A stretch of 64,000 nucleotides of DNA from an uncultured Christensenellaceae bacterium (GCA_910587595.1 CAJULQ010000004.1:1-64000); one strand, 5' to 3'; shown: positions 35,116-43,749, numbered from the stretch's first letter. The notes: generated by a model not told the origin, from the sequence alone. Program-made: numbers and translations.

Positions 35116-36687
35116 TTATTTGAAATAGTCTTCGCCGAACATCGTGTATAAACACGTTTGCGCGATAAGGCGCGTGCCCGTATCGTTGGGGTGGTTTATG
35201 TTGTTGCCCGTGATATCGCGGTAGCGTCCGTCTTTTTTGCGGTACAGCTGGCTGTGCATTTTGGTAACTTGCGCTACAGCCACGCCGCCATACTGCGATG
35301 CGGTATCGTTATACCAATCAACGAGCGCTTTCTCTTGCGCGTCGTCGTCTTTATAGATGAACACTTCGGGGTTGCCCAGCGTGGGCGACGCCACCAAAAT
35401 AGCAACATTCGGCCACTTTTGCCGCGCTTTATGCACAAGCGTGTTAATACTTTCCACATACTGCGCGGGCGTTCTGCCTTGCGCGCTGTCGTTTAGGCCG
35501 TAGCCCAATACGATGAGGTCGGGCGTTACGGTCACCGCATCGCCTTGGTATGTTGTGCCATCGCTGTTCAATCCCGTTACGTGGTTGGGGAAATATTGCG
35601 TTGCTTGGTCGGAACGCGTGCCGCCCGTGGCCGCGTTTTGCTCGGTGACTTGCACGCCGAACTTTTTGCGCATATATTCGGTTATCATACCGGTGTAGGT
35701 GGGCGCTTGCAGTCCGCAATTCACTTGCCCCGACGCGTTGGCGCCGTATACCACCGAATCGCCGTAGTACAGCACTTGCACGTTTTGCTTGTTTTTAAGC
35801 TTTTCGTGCAGCCCCGCAAATTCCTCTTTGCGGGTGGCGGGCAAAGCCCACTGTTCCGCCGCGTTTTGCTCGTGTTCGTAGGTAATAGACACTTGCTTGT
35901 TGGAAATGGTGTTGCCCTCGGAGAAGAACAGATATTTACCTTCTTCCTTAATATACGGGAACGGCGTGGGGGTAGACGTGTACCAATCGCCCACGGCCGT
36001 TACCGGCATGCGCGAATTTGCCGTGCGCCGCAACAAATTGTTTTCTTTGTCGTAGGTGTAGTCTTGCCCTTCCACATAGGTTATTTTGTGATCGTAAGAG
36101 GTCACTTTATGTATTTTGGTAGCGGGATATAAGAGCGGCGTGGCGTCGGTGTCGCCCACAAACAAGGCCGTTTCGTTATACACGGTGTTGCCGCGCCAAT
36201 ACGGATACACATAGGTATCCAAATCGTAAACGTTATACGTCATATTGCCGTTTTCCTCTTTGGGTGGCGTGGGAATATCGGGCTCTTCGGGGTCGGTGGG
36301 CGGGTTGGGCTTTGTTTCGCCTTGCACCGTTACGCGACACGCGTTGTATTCCCTACCCGACGCGTCTACCGCAATAACGAACGTGGTGCCTTTGCCCGTG
36401 CCCGTTACCGTTATCGTGTTGCCCGCGGCGCTGACCGCGGCCACGTTTTGGTCGAGCGATCTGTATGTAACGGCGCCGCCCGTCACTTTTGCCTCGATCT
36501 CGAACGTTTCGCCCTTTTTCAGCGCTTTGTCGAACGTGTCTAAATACACGCGCGTAAGCTCCGATTGCTCGGCGGGCGCGCCGCTGTGCATAGCCGCCGC
36601 CGCACGCTCCGACGGATCGGCGGGCGCGCAACCCGCGCATGCCGTTGCCACGCACACAGCCAAAAGTGCCGTTGTTACTTTCTTCAT
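35116..36687 (-). CDS. SGNH/GDSL-family hydrolase lipoprotein with Ig-like domain (copy 1)
   Basis: A 523-residue lipoprotein, lipobox CAGC (Cys20). A Big2-like domain covers about 44-122 (VAAVSAAGNTITVTGTGKGTT), a Pro/Glu linker 124-147, then the same N-terminal beta domain as its neighbour (DLDTYVYPYWRGNTVYNET). The SGNH hydrolase follows, with YYGDSVVYGA (S311), a GGTRSD block, GYGLND and GNNINHPND. It is the first gene of the four-lipoprotein operon. GGGGAG precedes the ATG, and the promoter with palindromic operators lies about 280 bp upstream, leaving a long leader. Confidence 0.86.
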   Translation of the reverse strand: MKKVTTALLAVCVATACAGCAPADPSERAAAAMHSGAPAEQSELTRVYLDTFDKALKKGETFEIEAKVTGGAVTYRSLDQNVAAVSAAGNTITVTGTGKGTTFVIAVDASGREYNACRVTVQGETKPNPPTDPEEPDIPTPPKEENGNMTYNVYDLDTYVYPYWRGNTVYNETALFVGDTDATPLLYPATKIHKVTSYDHKITYVEGQDYTYDKENNLLRRTANSRMPVTAVGDWYTSTPTPFPYIKEEGKYLFFSEGNTISNKQVSITYEHEQNAAEQWALPATRKEEFAGLHEKLKNKQNVQVLYYGDSVVYGANASGQVNCGLQAPTYTGMITEYMRKKFGVQVTEQNAATGGTRSDQATQYFPNHVTGLNSDGTTYQGDAVTVTPDLIVLGYGLNDSAQGRTPAQYVESINTLVHKARQKWPNVAILVASPTLGNPEVFIYKDDDAQEKALVDWYNDTASQYGGVAVAQVTKMHSQLYRKKDGRYRDITGNNINHPNDTGTRLIAQTCLYTMFGEDYFK

Positions 36688-36769
36688 CTTTCACTCCCCG
36701 TTCAACCGAATTGCCGATCGCGCGCATACGAGGGCAAACGCCCGCCGATTGCACGCGGTCTTGTTGGGT

Positions 36770-36785
36770 GGTTATTCGAAAAACC
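36770..36785. promoter_or_regulatory. Palindromic operator-like site 4
   Basis: GGTTATTCGAAAAACC, a copy of the GGTTWTTCGAAWAACC palindrome, inside the leader of the SGNH operon. Confidence 0.55.
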
Positions 36786-36841
36786 TTTTTCACGCACTCT
36801 ATTGCGCCCATAAAATCGCCGTTCGTTTCGAGGCGCGGATT

Positions 36842-36857
36842 GGTTTTTCGAATTTCC
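36842..36857. promoter_or_regulatory. Palindromic operator-like site 3
   Basis: GGTTTTTCGAATTTCC, a degenerate copy of the same palindrome, within the leader region. Confidence 0.45.
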
Positions 36858-36938
36858 CGTAACGCCGAAAAAAACAGCATTCTATGTAACCGCAATATCA
36901 CTTCCCTCAAAAACGTTCGTTTTCGCGCGTGTTGTGTC

Positions 36939-36954
36939 GGTTTTTCGAATAACC
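36939..36954. promoter_or_regulatory. Palindromic operator-like site 2
   Basis: GGTTTTTCGAATAACC lies about 12 bp downstream of the -10 (minus strand), over the start of the transcript. It is an exact inverted match to site 4. Confidence 0.6.
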
Positions 36955-36966
36955 GTTTATGCTATG

Positions 36967-36995
36967 AGTATAACACCCTTTTTTGAACTTGTCAA
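36967..36995 (-). promoter_or_regulatory. Promoter of the four-lipoprotein operon
   Basis: Minus strand TTGACA (36990-36995), 17-bp spacer, TATACT (36967-36972). Operator-like palindromes flank it on both sides. This region (36688-37140) has no gene but holds this control region and a candidate small transcript. Confidence 0.8.
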
Positions 36996-36997
36996 TA

Positions 36998-37013
36998 GGT
37001 ATTCGAAAATTTT
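36998..37013. promoter_or_regulatory. Palindromic operator-like site 1
   Basis: GGTATTCGAAAATTTT, a partial copy just upstream of the -35. Confidence 0.45.
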
Positions 37014-37029
37014 TATGAAAAATTATTTA

Positions 37030-37058
37030 TTGACTTAAGCCGCAAATGTTGCTATACT
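37030..37058 (+). promoter_or_regulatory. Plus-strand promoter with no known gene behind it
   Basis: TTGACT (37030-37035), 17-bp spacer, TATACT (37053-37058). It points toward the 3' end of the minus-strand yhaN-like gene. Confidence 0.6.
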
Positions 37059-37064
37059 ATATAT

Positions 37065-37142
37065 ATATATTTCCTATTTCCATTCCTCGGAGCAATGCAA
37101 ATGGCTCGTGTGTTAAGCGACAAAAATGTTGCTTTTTTATTT
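37065..37142 (+). ncRNA. Candidate small RNA or tiny ORF
   Basis: The transcript would start near 37065. AAGCGAC (37115-37121) pairs with GTTGCTT (37128-37134), followed by a T-rich run, which would give an RNA of about 75 nt. Alternatively, a 24-codon ORF starts at ATG 37101 (GGAG 8 nt upstream) and runs to 37172 through the hairpin. The two readings compete. Confidence 0.3.
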
Positions 37143-39702
37143 AGCTTATTTTTCGGCTTGCATGGCAACTGAAATACAGTATTTGATTGTCTTTCGACAA
37201 AGCTTTCACGGCTTGTAATGTTTTTTCCATGTGCGTTGCGTCGAGGTTGACGAAAGGATCGTCCATTATAAGAAACGGCTTTTCTTCCGTGTACATATTG
37301 TTTACAAGCGCTATCCTAAAACACAAAGAACAAACGCTTCTTTGCCCCGCGCTGAGATGTCTATCGCTGCGCCATTCCCCGCCGCGTTCGAACGTGATAT
37401 TGAAATTTTCATCCATTTCCGCTTTTTCGCCGAGCGTCTTTTCTATCGTTTGGGCGTACTGCAAAAAGTTGGCTTTTATCGGGGCAATGTAGCGGTCTTT
37501 CAAATTGCGTTCCGCTTGTCGCAGCAAACGCAAAGTCGCGTCTAACGTTGCATATTTCGCTTGCAACGTTTGCAAATTTTCTTCCTTTTCCGTTAAACTG
37601 CCGCGTTTATCGTCTAACTGCTCCACCGCGCTTTCGTCTTCTGCGATCCTACCCGTTACAACGGCCAATTGGGCGCGCTCGCTTGCGATTTCTCCTTCCA
37701 ACGCATCGATATCGCATTTTTCGGCAATCGGTTTTCGGGTGAGCGCATACTTATGTTTATACCTTTGCAACTCGTTTTTCTTATCGGCCAACTCTTTTTT
37801 CAATCGCGTTGTATTTTCCGCATCCCGATGCAACGCATCGACTTGCGCCGACAGATCGATTTGCGGTTCGATCGCGTACGGTTGCAATAGGGCGCTTATT
37901 TTTTGCCGCTGTCTGCTTATTTCATCGGCCGTATTTGTTTGCGCCGCATTTACGCTTTCTGCGTCTTTGCATAATCTTGCATATTCCGAAATATTGTTTT
38001 GCAAGCGCATACACGCCGCTTGCAAGTCATCTTCCGCCACGTCGTATCGCAAAAATATATCTTTCGCCTTTTGCACGAGTACTTCTATCTCGTTGCACAT
38101 AGCTTGTCTTTCTTTTTCGTTTTTGTCGTCTGTTTCTTGCTTATCGAGATACTCGTTCAAATCCTTTTCGAACGCGGCAAAATCAAAAACAATCCCGTTT
38201 GGCGAATAATATCCGTACGGCACAAGAAATGCCCTTACGCGTTCTTCGATTTGTTTCATTTCCGCCCTATCTCTCACCGCGTGCGCATCTACCGCCACGG
38301 TATACGCGTTGCTCTTTCCCGCATGCAAAAACAAAAAGCCGTCAACAAACAAAGCAACCGCCCCTATGCCTAACGCCGTACCGCCCAAAACCGCATTCAC
38401 GGCGATAAGACAGATTATCCCCGCTATTATAAAAATCATTGCGCCGATCGCCGCCGTCAGATAGGCGCCGTTTTTTCTTGGCTTAACGGGCACACCGGTC
38501 GTTACAATATCCGACTGTTCTTTCCATTGCGCGTCCAGCTTTCTGTATTGCTCGATCTCCGCCGTAACGCTTGCCATTTCCGCATTCGTCGGCAAGCCTC
38601 GCTCGAATTTGTATGCAAGCGCCGAATCGCGCTCGGATAGGGGCGCCGACGCCGTATCGGCGCGCACGCGCAACGCCGCAATTTTATTTATATCGCTTTG
38701 CAAATCGCGCATTGCGTTATCGTCGGGAACGCCCTCCGCAAAAACTTTCGAAAGATACGTAAGGCGCGATTTATTTTCATCCGAAAATTCCACGGCTTCG
38801 CGTTTTCCCGACAGCGAAACGGTCTTGCCCACGCATTCTTTTAACGCGTCTATTTCGGCCGACGTCGGAAGTCCCGCGGGGTATTTTCGCTCGATTTCAT
38901 GCAAAGCTTGCTCTTCTTCGCTTAGGCGCAAAGCCATGTTTTCATACTGCTCCCAATGTTCCAACATGCGGTTTATATTTTGGCTTTCTCTTACTTGCTT
39001 TTCCTTATCCTCTATCGCCCGCCGCAAACCGTTTGCCTCTTTATATTGTTGCTGCAACGATTGAGACACCGATTCCAAATCGTGGATTTCGGATCGTAAA
39101 CTTTGTATTTCCTTTTTCCGTTCGTTAATAAGGCCGCCCTCGCCGCGCGCCGCTTTCAATCGTTTTTTGGCTTTTTCCAAGCGATCGCATGCATCGTCGA
39201 AAGTATTTTCGCTGTCCGAATTATCCACAAAATTGTTGAGTTTGGCGCTTATGCTGCCGGTGGCGCACATATCCTCAATTTCGGACGTAATAAAAACAGT
39301 GCGTTCAAAAGATTCTTTATCCACACCGAATACAGCCTTGCCGATATCGACGCCCAACGCCGAACACGGCGAATTGTTGCAATACACAACCAATTCATCG
39401 GCCGTTTCGCTTTTTTTATCGAAGTACCGCACTATCTTATACGCTTTGCCGCCCATTTCGAACGTAAGATATCCGCCGAATTTCGCGCCGCTGAACGGAT
39501 AAAAGCGCTTTCTGTCGTTAAATTCTTTGGTGTTGGCACGCACAGACGGCAATCCGTAAAACATGGCCTTGATAAAGGCGGCTAACGTACTTTTGCCAAA
39601 ACCGTTTTCTTCGCAAAATTGAGTGATTTCGTTTTCAAATGCGTAATCCGCATTACTTAACTTCCCGAAATTTTCGATATGACACGCAATCAGTTTTATC
39701 AT
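37141..39702 (-). CDS. SbcC/Rad50-like SMC ATPase, YhaN type
   Basis: An 853-residue P-loop ATPase. Walker A is ENGFGKST (residues 32-39). Two long coiled-coil stretches (about 160-290 and 520-760) flank a hydrophobic segment near 400-450 with two membrane-like helices. That insertion marks YhaN-type proteins rather than true SbcC, which has a zinc hook. The C-terminal lobe has the signature LSAGQ and Walker B FLIMDDPF. It overlaps the upstream phosphoesterase gene by ATGA and should form a complex with it for DNA end processing at the membrane. The role is inferred from family. Confidence 0.85.
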   Translation of the reverse strand: MIKLIACHIENFGKLSNADYAFENEITQFCEENGFGKSTLAAFIKAMFYGLPSVRANTKEFNDRKRFYPFSGAKFGGYLTFEMGGKAYKIVRYFDKKSETADELVVYCNNSPCSALGVDIGKAVFGVDKESFERTVFITSEIEDMCATGSISAKLNNFVDNSDSENTFDDACDRLEKAKKRLKAARGEGGLINERKKEIQSLRSEIHDLESVSQSLQQQYKEANGLRRAIEDKEKQVRESQNINRMLEHWEQYENMALRLSEEEQALHEIERKYPAGLPTSAEIDALKECVGKTVSLSGKREAVEFSDENKSRLTYLSKVFAEGVPDDNAMRDLQSDINKIAALRVRADTASAPLSERDSALAYKFERGLPTNAEMASVTAEIEQYRKLDAQWKEQSDIVTTGVPVKPRKNGAYLTAAIGAMIFIIAGIICLIAVNAVLGGTALGIGAVALFVDGFLFLHAGKSNAYTVAVDAHAVRDRAEMKQIEERVRAFLVPYGYYSPNGIVFDFAAFEKDLNEYLDKQETDDKNEKERQAMCNEIEVLVQKAKDIFLRYDVAEDDLQAACMRLQNNISEYARLCKDAESVNAAQTNTADEISRQRQKISALLQPYAIEPQIDLSAQVDALHRDAENTTRLKKELADKKNELQRYKHKYALTRKPIAEKCDIDALEGEIASERAQLAVVTGRIAEDESAVEQLDDKRGSLTEKEENLQTLQAKYATLDATLRLLRQAERNLKDRYIAPIKANFLQYAQTIEKTLGEKAEMDENFNITFERGGEWRSDRHLSAGQRSVCSLCFRIALVNNMYTEEKPFLIMDDPFVNLDATHMEKTLQAVKALSKDNQILYFSCHASRKIS

Positions 39703-40760
39703 TCCGCCTCCCGTCCGTCGAGCGCACGCAATCCTATCGAAATAATGTTTTGTTTTTCATCGTTCGTATGCTCATCGCACTGCAAAACCGTGCGTAAAAA
39801 TTCGCCTTTGAGCGAAATATCCCCGCTTAACTTTTCTATATCGAATTTTTGCATCACTTTGCTTTTTACATGCACGAAATAGTAGTCGCGTTCCAACTGT
39901 TTTTCGACTTCTTTTTCTATATCGCTGCAATCGTAAGAAACTTCTCCCATCAAAACAATTCTCAGTATATCTTCGCGTTTGCTTTTCACAAACCCTTTTA
40001 CTTTTCTACACGCGCTGTATACGTCTTGGGTATCGGTAATATCCACCGCGATCTCGTCGAATACTCTATAGGAATTTTTGACAAACGTATACGTAACCTC
40101 TTGCCCGATATCGATCTCCACAAATCCTTTTTCGCCTATCTCATCAAACCCTCGACCTTCCAAACAGCCCGAATAAACATACGCGCCGCGCGCGTCCAAT
40201 TTGCCTTCGGAAAAATAATGTACGTGCCCTAAAGCCAAGTAATCGATATTTTTATTCTTCAATTTGGCGAGTTTTATTTTCCCCACCCCTTCGCTTTCCG
40301 AAATTTGGCCATGCAATAAAACTATATTTGTTTTTGTTTTATCCGGCACAAGCGAAGAATAAAACGAACGCGCATTTTCCGCACAAAGTTCTATCCCCGT
40401 GATCGCCACGTTTTCATATGTATATGTTTGCCACGTTTCCGAAAACAATTTTAAGTTTTCCAAATCATATTCGGTGTAAGACTCCATAATATCGTGATTT
40501 CCGCGCAAATACAAAAAATCGATATCGGGGTTTCGCCGAATAACGCTGTAAAAAAATTCCTTATCTTTTTTGAGCGGCCTATCCGAATCAAATACGTCGC
40601 CGACCAAAAGCACGACCTTTATATCGTTATCTTTTGCGTAGTCGATCATGCGACTGAACGATGCGCGCAATTCCGCTCTTCTTTCGTTCGATTTTTCTTT
40701 GGGAAACTTGGCCTCGATTTTAGAACCGAGATGAATATCCGCACAATGTAATATCTTCAT
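39699..40760 (-). CDS. SbcD/YhaO-like DNA repair metallophosphoesterase
   Basis: A 353-residue protein starting at ATG 40760 after AGAGGGG. Residues 1-190 hold the metallophosphoesterase motifs: CADIHLGS (D7, H9), VGDVFDSD, GNHDIM, LLHGQISE and GHVH. The C-terminal part is the SbcD-like capping and dimer domain. It is the nuclease partner of the SMC-like gene that follows with a 4-bp overlap. Confidence 0.88.
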   Translation of the reverse strand: MKILHCADIHLGSKIEAKFPKEKSNERRAELRASFSRMIDYAKDNDIKVVLLVGDVFDSDRPLKKDKEFFYSVIRRNPDIDFLYLRGNHDIMESYTEYDLENLKLFSETWQTYTYENVAITGIELCAENARSFYSSLVPDKTKTNIVLLHGQISESEGVGKIKLAKLKNKNIDYLALGHVHYFSEGKLDARGAYVYSGCLEGRGFDEIGEKGFVEIDIGQEVTYTFVKNSYRVFDEIAVDITDTQDVYSACRKVKGFVKSKREDILRIVLMGEVSYDCSDIEKEVEKQLERDYYFVHVKSKVMQKFDIEKLSGDISLKGEFLRTVLQCDEHTNDEKQNIISIGLRALDGREAE

Positions 40761-40787
40761 TCTAACCCCTCTTCTCTTTTTACCGAC

Positions 40788-40811
40788 AGTATAGCATGAA
40801 TCACCTAATTT
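40788..40811 (-). promoter_or_regulatory. Promoter of the yhaO-yhaN pair
   Basis: Minus strand TATACT at 40788-40793 with a weak -35 (TGTGTA about 17 bp upstream), about 28 bp before the start codon. Confidence 0.5.
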
Positions 40812-40830
40812 ACACAACAAAACCACATAA

Positions 40831-40868
40831 AAAATGCACGTTTTTGCGCATTACCGCTAAAAACGTGC
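40831..40868 (-). terminator. Terminator of tRNA-Pro(CGG)
   Basis: GCACGTTTTT (40836-40845) pairs with AAAAACGTGC (40859-40868), followed on the minus strand by ATTTTTT, 4 nt beyond the tRNA 3' end. Confidence 0.85.
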
Positions 40869-40872
40869 TCTT

Positions 40873-40948
40873 TGGTCGAAGTGGCGAGACTCGAACTCGC
40901 GGCCTCATGGTCCCGAACCATGCGCGCTACCAACTGCGCTACACCTCG
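40873..40948 (-). tRNA. tRNA-Pro (anticodon CGG)
   Basis: Minus-strand cloverleaf with encoded CCA. The acceptor CGAGGTG pairs with CACTTCG. The anticodon stem CATGG/CCATG encloses loop TTCGGGA, giving anticodon CGG. It is almost the same sequence as tRNA-Pro(AGG) at 2850-2926 outside the anticodon arm. Confidence 0.92.
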
Positions 40949-40999
40949 ATACTTTAGGCCGCAAAACACGCTTGTTACAGCGGTTTTGTCAGCCTATAT

Positions 41000-41028
41000 A
41001 GTATACGCGTTCGCAAATAGAATGTCAA
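41000..41028 (-). promoter_or_regulatory. Promoter of tRNA-Pro(CGG)
   Basis: Minus strand TTGACA (41023-41028), 17-bp spacer, TATACT (41000-41005). Confidence 0.8.
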
Positions 41029-41074
41029 GAGAAATTTGGTTGCCGCAACGCGATTTCGTTGCGACAACGGCGTA

Positions 41075-42052
41075 TTACAGCAAACGCGCGCGCATTTCTT
41101 GCGGCGACTGCGCATACAGCGCGGCGGGCGGCACGTCGAACAGCGTGACACAGCCGCGTTTGCCGTCGTCATACATGCGTTTTACGGCGCGGGCGCAAGC
41201 AAGCAATACGCCCGACGTGAAATGCGGGTTGCTGTCTAAGCGAATATTGAGTTCGAGCAAGCTTTGCAGTTCGGGCGTGTTGTTGCCGCTACGCAGCACA
41301 AACCCGCCGTGCGGCATTTTGCCGTGCTCGCGGTCAAACTGTTCTTCGGAAATAAAATGCACCGTCGTGTCGTAGTCGGCAAAATAGTTGGGCATGTTTT
41401 TGATTTCCCGCTCGATCTCGGCAAGGTCGGCGTTTGGTTGCGCCACCACATAGCATTCGCGCTTGTGTTTTTCGCGCGTGGAAAGCGCGGGCTGTTCGCC
41501 GCTGCGCACGCGGGCCACGGCCTCGTCGCGCGGGACGGTGTACTGCACGCCGCGTTTGACGCCCGCTACGCGGCGGATCGCGTCGCTGTGGCCTTGGCTC
41601 ACGCCCTTGCCCCAAAACGTGTAATCGGTGCCGTTTGGCAAAAACGCGTTAAAATAGGCGCGGCTCAAACTGAACAAGCCGGGATCCCACCCCGCCGAGA
41701 TCAACCCCAAGTGCCCGCTCGCGCGCGCCGCCGCGTCCACCGCCGCAAAATGTTCGGGGATACGCGCGTGCGTATCGAAACTGTCTACCACGTTAAAAAG
41801 CTTGACGGCGGCCGGCGTTTGTTCGGGCAGATCGGTGGCCGATCCCGAACACAGCAACAGCACGTCGATCTTGCCCGCCCATTGGGGCATGTCGTTTGCA
41901 TCTGCCACGCACACGCCTTTGGGCGCCGACGCCGCCACCGCTTGCGGACGCCGCGTAAATATTGCTTTTAATTGCAGATCGGGAAAATGCGACAAATTAT
42001 CCACCGCCGCTTTGCCCAGATTGCCCCAGCCGAAAATACCTATATTGATCAT
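41075..42052 (-). CDS. ddh: meso-Diaminopimelate dehydrogenase
   Basis: A 325-residue NADP-dependent oxidoreductase, the usual length. The Rossmann motif GIFGWGNLGKAA is at residues 4-15. LLCSGSATDLPEQTP, VVDSFDTHARIPEH and SAGWDPGLFSL are landmarks of the family. It makes meso-DAP from tetrahydrodipicolinate in one step, supplying both lysine and peptidoglycan, and is common in Clostridia and Bacteroidota. It overlaps the upstream zinc-ribbon gene by ATGA, and both are read from the promoter at 42735-42763. Confidence 0.93.
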   Translation of the reverse strand: MINIGIFGWGNLGKAAVDNLSHFPDLQLKAIFTRRPQAVAASAPKGVCVADANDMPQWAGKIDVLLLCSGSATDLPEQTPAAVKLFNVVDSFDTHARIPEHFAAVDAAARASGHLGLISAGWDPGLFSLSRAYFNAFLPNGTDYTFWGKGVSQGHSDAIRRVAGVKRGVQYTVPRDEAVARVRSGEQPALSTREKHKRECYVVAQPNADLAEIEREIKNMPNYFADYDTTVHFISEEQFDREHGKMPHGGFVLRSGNNTPELQSLLELNIRLDSNPHFTSGVLLACARAVKRMYDDGKRGCVTLFDVPPAALYAQSPQEMRARLL

Positions 42053-42705
42053 TGCATGCTCTCCTCTTGCTCTTTTACGGGTTGTTTGAACGACACTTTA
42101 TCTATAACGAGTTGCGCGCCGCACTTGCAACGGGCCACCGTTTTCATGTCCTCGTGCATAAAGCCGAGGTTGCCGTCGTCGGCCAACGTCATGTGCGAGC
42201 CGCATTCTTCGCACTTGTTTTTATATTGATATACCGTTTCCGTTCCTTTGTCGTTTTTAAGGCGCACCGACATGTGCACCCCTTGCTTGGGTTTGCGCGA
42301 CTTGGGGCAGATATAAATGGCTTCGAACGCCAAAATGCCTTCGCGCTCGGCCGCCGCCGTCCACTTTTCTTTGCTGGACGCAATGCTTTCGCGCACCTTT
42401 TCGCCGAATATGCGCTCGTTGCTCTCCGGCACGCTTTCCTCCGTCAGCAACACGCTTTCTTCGCCGCACACCGAATAGCACACGTTGCCGAGCACTTCGG
42501 CGCCGTTGCGCAAAAGTTCTTTGCCCGCCGCTTTGGTGCGTTTTTCGATGGCTTTTTTCAAGATGTCGCGCGCTTTTTCGGTTTCGCGCTTATCGGGCAA
42601 CCGCTCGGCCACGCCTTGCCACTCGGCCAACTGCGGACCGGCGCCCACCGCGAAATCATGGGTGGCGCCGCAAGACGGACAACGCAACGTAACTGTTTTT
42701 TGCAT
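42049..42705 (-). CDS. Hypothetical zinc-ribbon protein
   Basis: A 218-residue soluble protein. An N-terminal CPSCG (residues 9-13) and further Cys pairs near residue 166 (CEECG) and residue 193 (CKCG) suggest one or two zinc ribbons. The middle (residues 30-120) is helical and charged. GGAGG precedes the ATG. The 4-bp overlap with ddh shows co-translation, but I see no direct metabolic link. The family is not recognised. Confidence 0.75.
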   Translation of the reverse strand: MQKTVTLRCPSCGATHDFAVGAGPQLAEWQGVAERLPDKRETEKARDILKKAIEKRTKAAGKELLRNGAEVLGNVCYSVCGEESVLLTEESVPESNERIFGEKVRESIASSKEKWTAAAEREGILAFEAIYICPKSRKPKQGVHMSVRLKNDKGTETVYQYKNKCEECGSHMTLADDGNLGFMHEDMKTVARCKCGAQLVIDKVSFKQPVKEQEESMQ

Positions 42706-42734
42706 GGTGTTTCCTCCACGAATCGTTCCGTTTA

Positions 42735-42763
42735 ATTATACGCGCCTACGAAACAAATGTCAA
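42735..42763 (-). promoter_or_regulatory. Promoter of the zinc-ribbon/ddh operon
   Basis: Minus strand TTGACA (42758-42763), 17-bp spacer, TATAAT (42735-42740): a full consensus promoter. Confidence 0.85.
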
Positions 42764-42825
42764 ACAAATCGTTCTTATTGTATTGAATGGCCGAGCGCCT
42801 TGCGCCGCAACCACATGCGCGGCGG

Positions 42826-43590
42826 CTATGCGCCTTGCGCGCAACGCAACACTTCCACGGCCAATTCGGGCGGATTGAAAATGCGGGGCACCCAACTGCT
42901 TTTGCCAAGCCCCTTGCCGATCGCCATGGTCATGCCCTCTTTTGTGTGCAGTCCCTCGGTGTATTTGGGGAAAAGTCCTTGGTTGGGCGCATAAAAAGCG
43001 CCGATGAACGGCAAGCGCACATGGCCGCCGTGGGCGTGTCCGCATAGCGTTACGTCTATGCCGAGCGCCGCATATTTTTCAAACAGTTCGGGGCGATGAC
43101 TGAGTAGTACCGTATACGGTATGCCCGCCGCAACGATCTCGTCGCGCTTATTTTCGAGCGTCGCGCAAAATTCGGCCTTGCCGCCCGCAAAAAATGCGGG
43201 GTCGCGCATGCCCAAAACGGCAATGCAATCGTCGCCGCGCGTAAGCGTTTCGTATCGGTCGGACAGCACGCGCACGCCCATGTCCGTCAGCGTTTGCCTA
43301 AAGGCGGCGTAACTTTTCAAAACGCTCTCGTGATTGCCCGCCACAAAATAAACGGGCGCAATTGCCGCGGCCGCGCGCAAGCACTTTTCGGCCGCGCCGC
43401 TCTCGTTTTCGCGGTGCACGGTGTCGCCCGTCACCGCAATGATATCGGGGCGCACTGCCTCGATCCGTTCGATCAAACGGGCGCCGAACTCGCGGTTGTG
43501 CAGATCGGTGATGTGGGCGATCGTGAACCCGTCGAACGCAGACGGCAAACGGGGCGATCGTATTTCGTAACGTGTGGTTTCCATTTTCAT
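42826..43590 (-). CDS. Metallophosphoesterase, YkuE-like
   Basis: A 254-residue calcineurin-like phosphoesterase. Motifs are IAHITDLHN, VTGDTV, VAGNHES, LLSHRPE and LCGHAHGGH, the complete metal-binding set. GHAHGGHVRLPFIGAFYAPNQG is typical of YkuE-like enzymes (cell-wall or UDP-sugar related). No signal peptide or TAT motif is seen, unlike many homologs. The start is ATG 43590 or ATG 43584. GGAG lies about 17 nt before the first, so neither has an ideal site. Confidence 0.85.
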   Translation of the reverse strand: MKMETTRYEIRSPRLPSAFDGFTIAHITDLHNREFGARLIERIEAVRPDIIAVTGDTVHRENESGAAEKCLRAAAAIAPVYFVAGNHESVLKSYAAFRQTLTDMGVRVLSDRYETLTRGDDCIAVLGMRDPAFFAGGKAEFCATLENKRDEIVAAGIPYTVLLSHRPELFEKYAALGIDVTLCGHAHGGHVRLPFIGAFYAPNQGLFPKYTEGLHTKEGMTMAIGKGLGKSSWVPRIFNPPELAVEVLRCAQGA

Positions 43591-43627
43591 ATTGTATGTA
43601 GCGCTCCGTGCGCATATTCGCCCGATC

Positions 43628-43656
43628 ATGATAGCACAAATCGCGCCCGTTGTCTA
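43628..43656 (-). promoter_or_regulatory. Promoter of the YkuE-like gene
   Basis: Minus strand TAGACA (43651-43656), 17-bp spacer, TATCAT (43628-43633). Confidence 0.55.
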
Positions 43657-43749
43657 CCGCTCTTTGCGTCTATGCGCGCAAAAGCACATAAAAATACGGA
43701 CGGCGGCACATTCTATATACAATATACAATAAGGACAAAAGGAGAAAAC

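Noticed and set aside
36353..36910. Minus-strand frame covering the leader of the SGNH operon
   Set aside because: It overlaps the signal peptide region of the SGNH gene in another frame. Its start is a TTG without a proper site, and its sequence is not protein-like.
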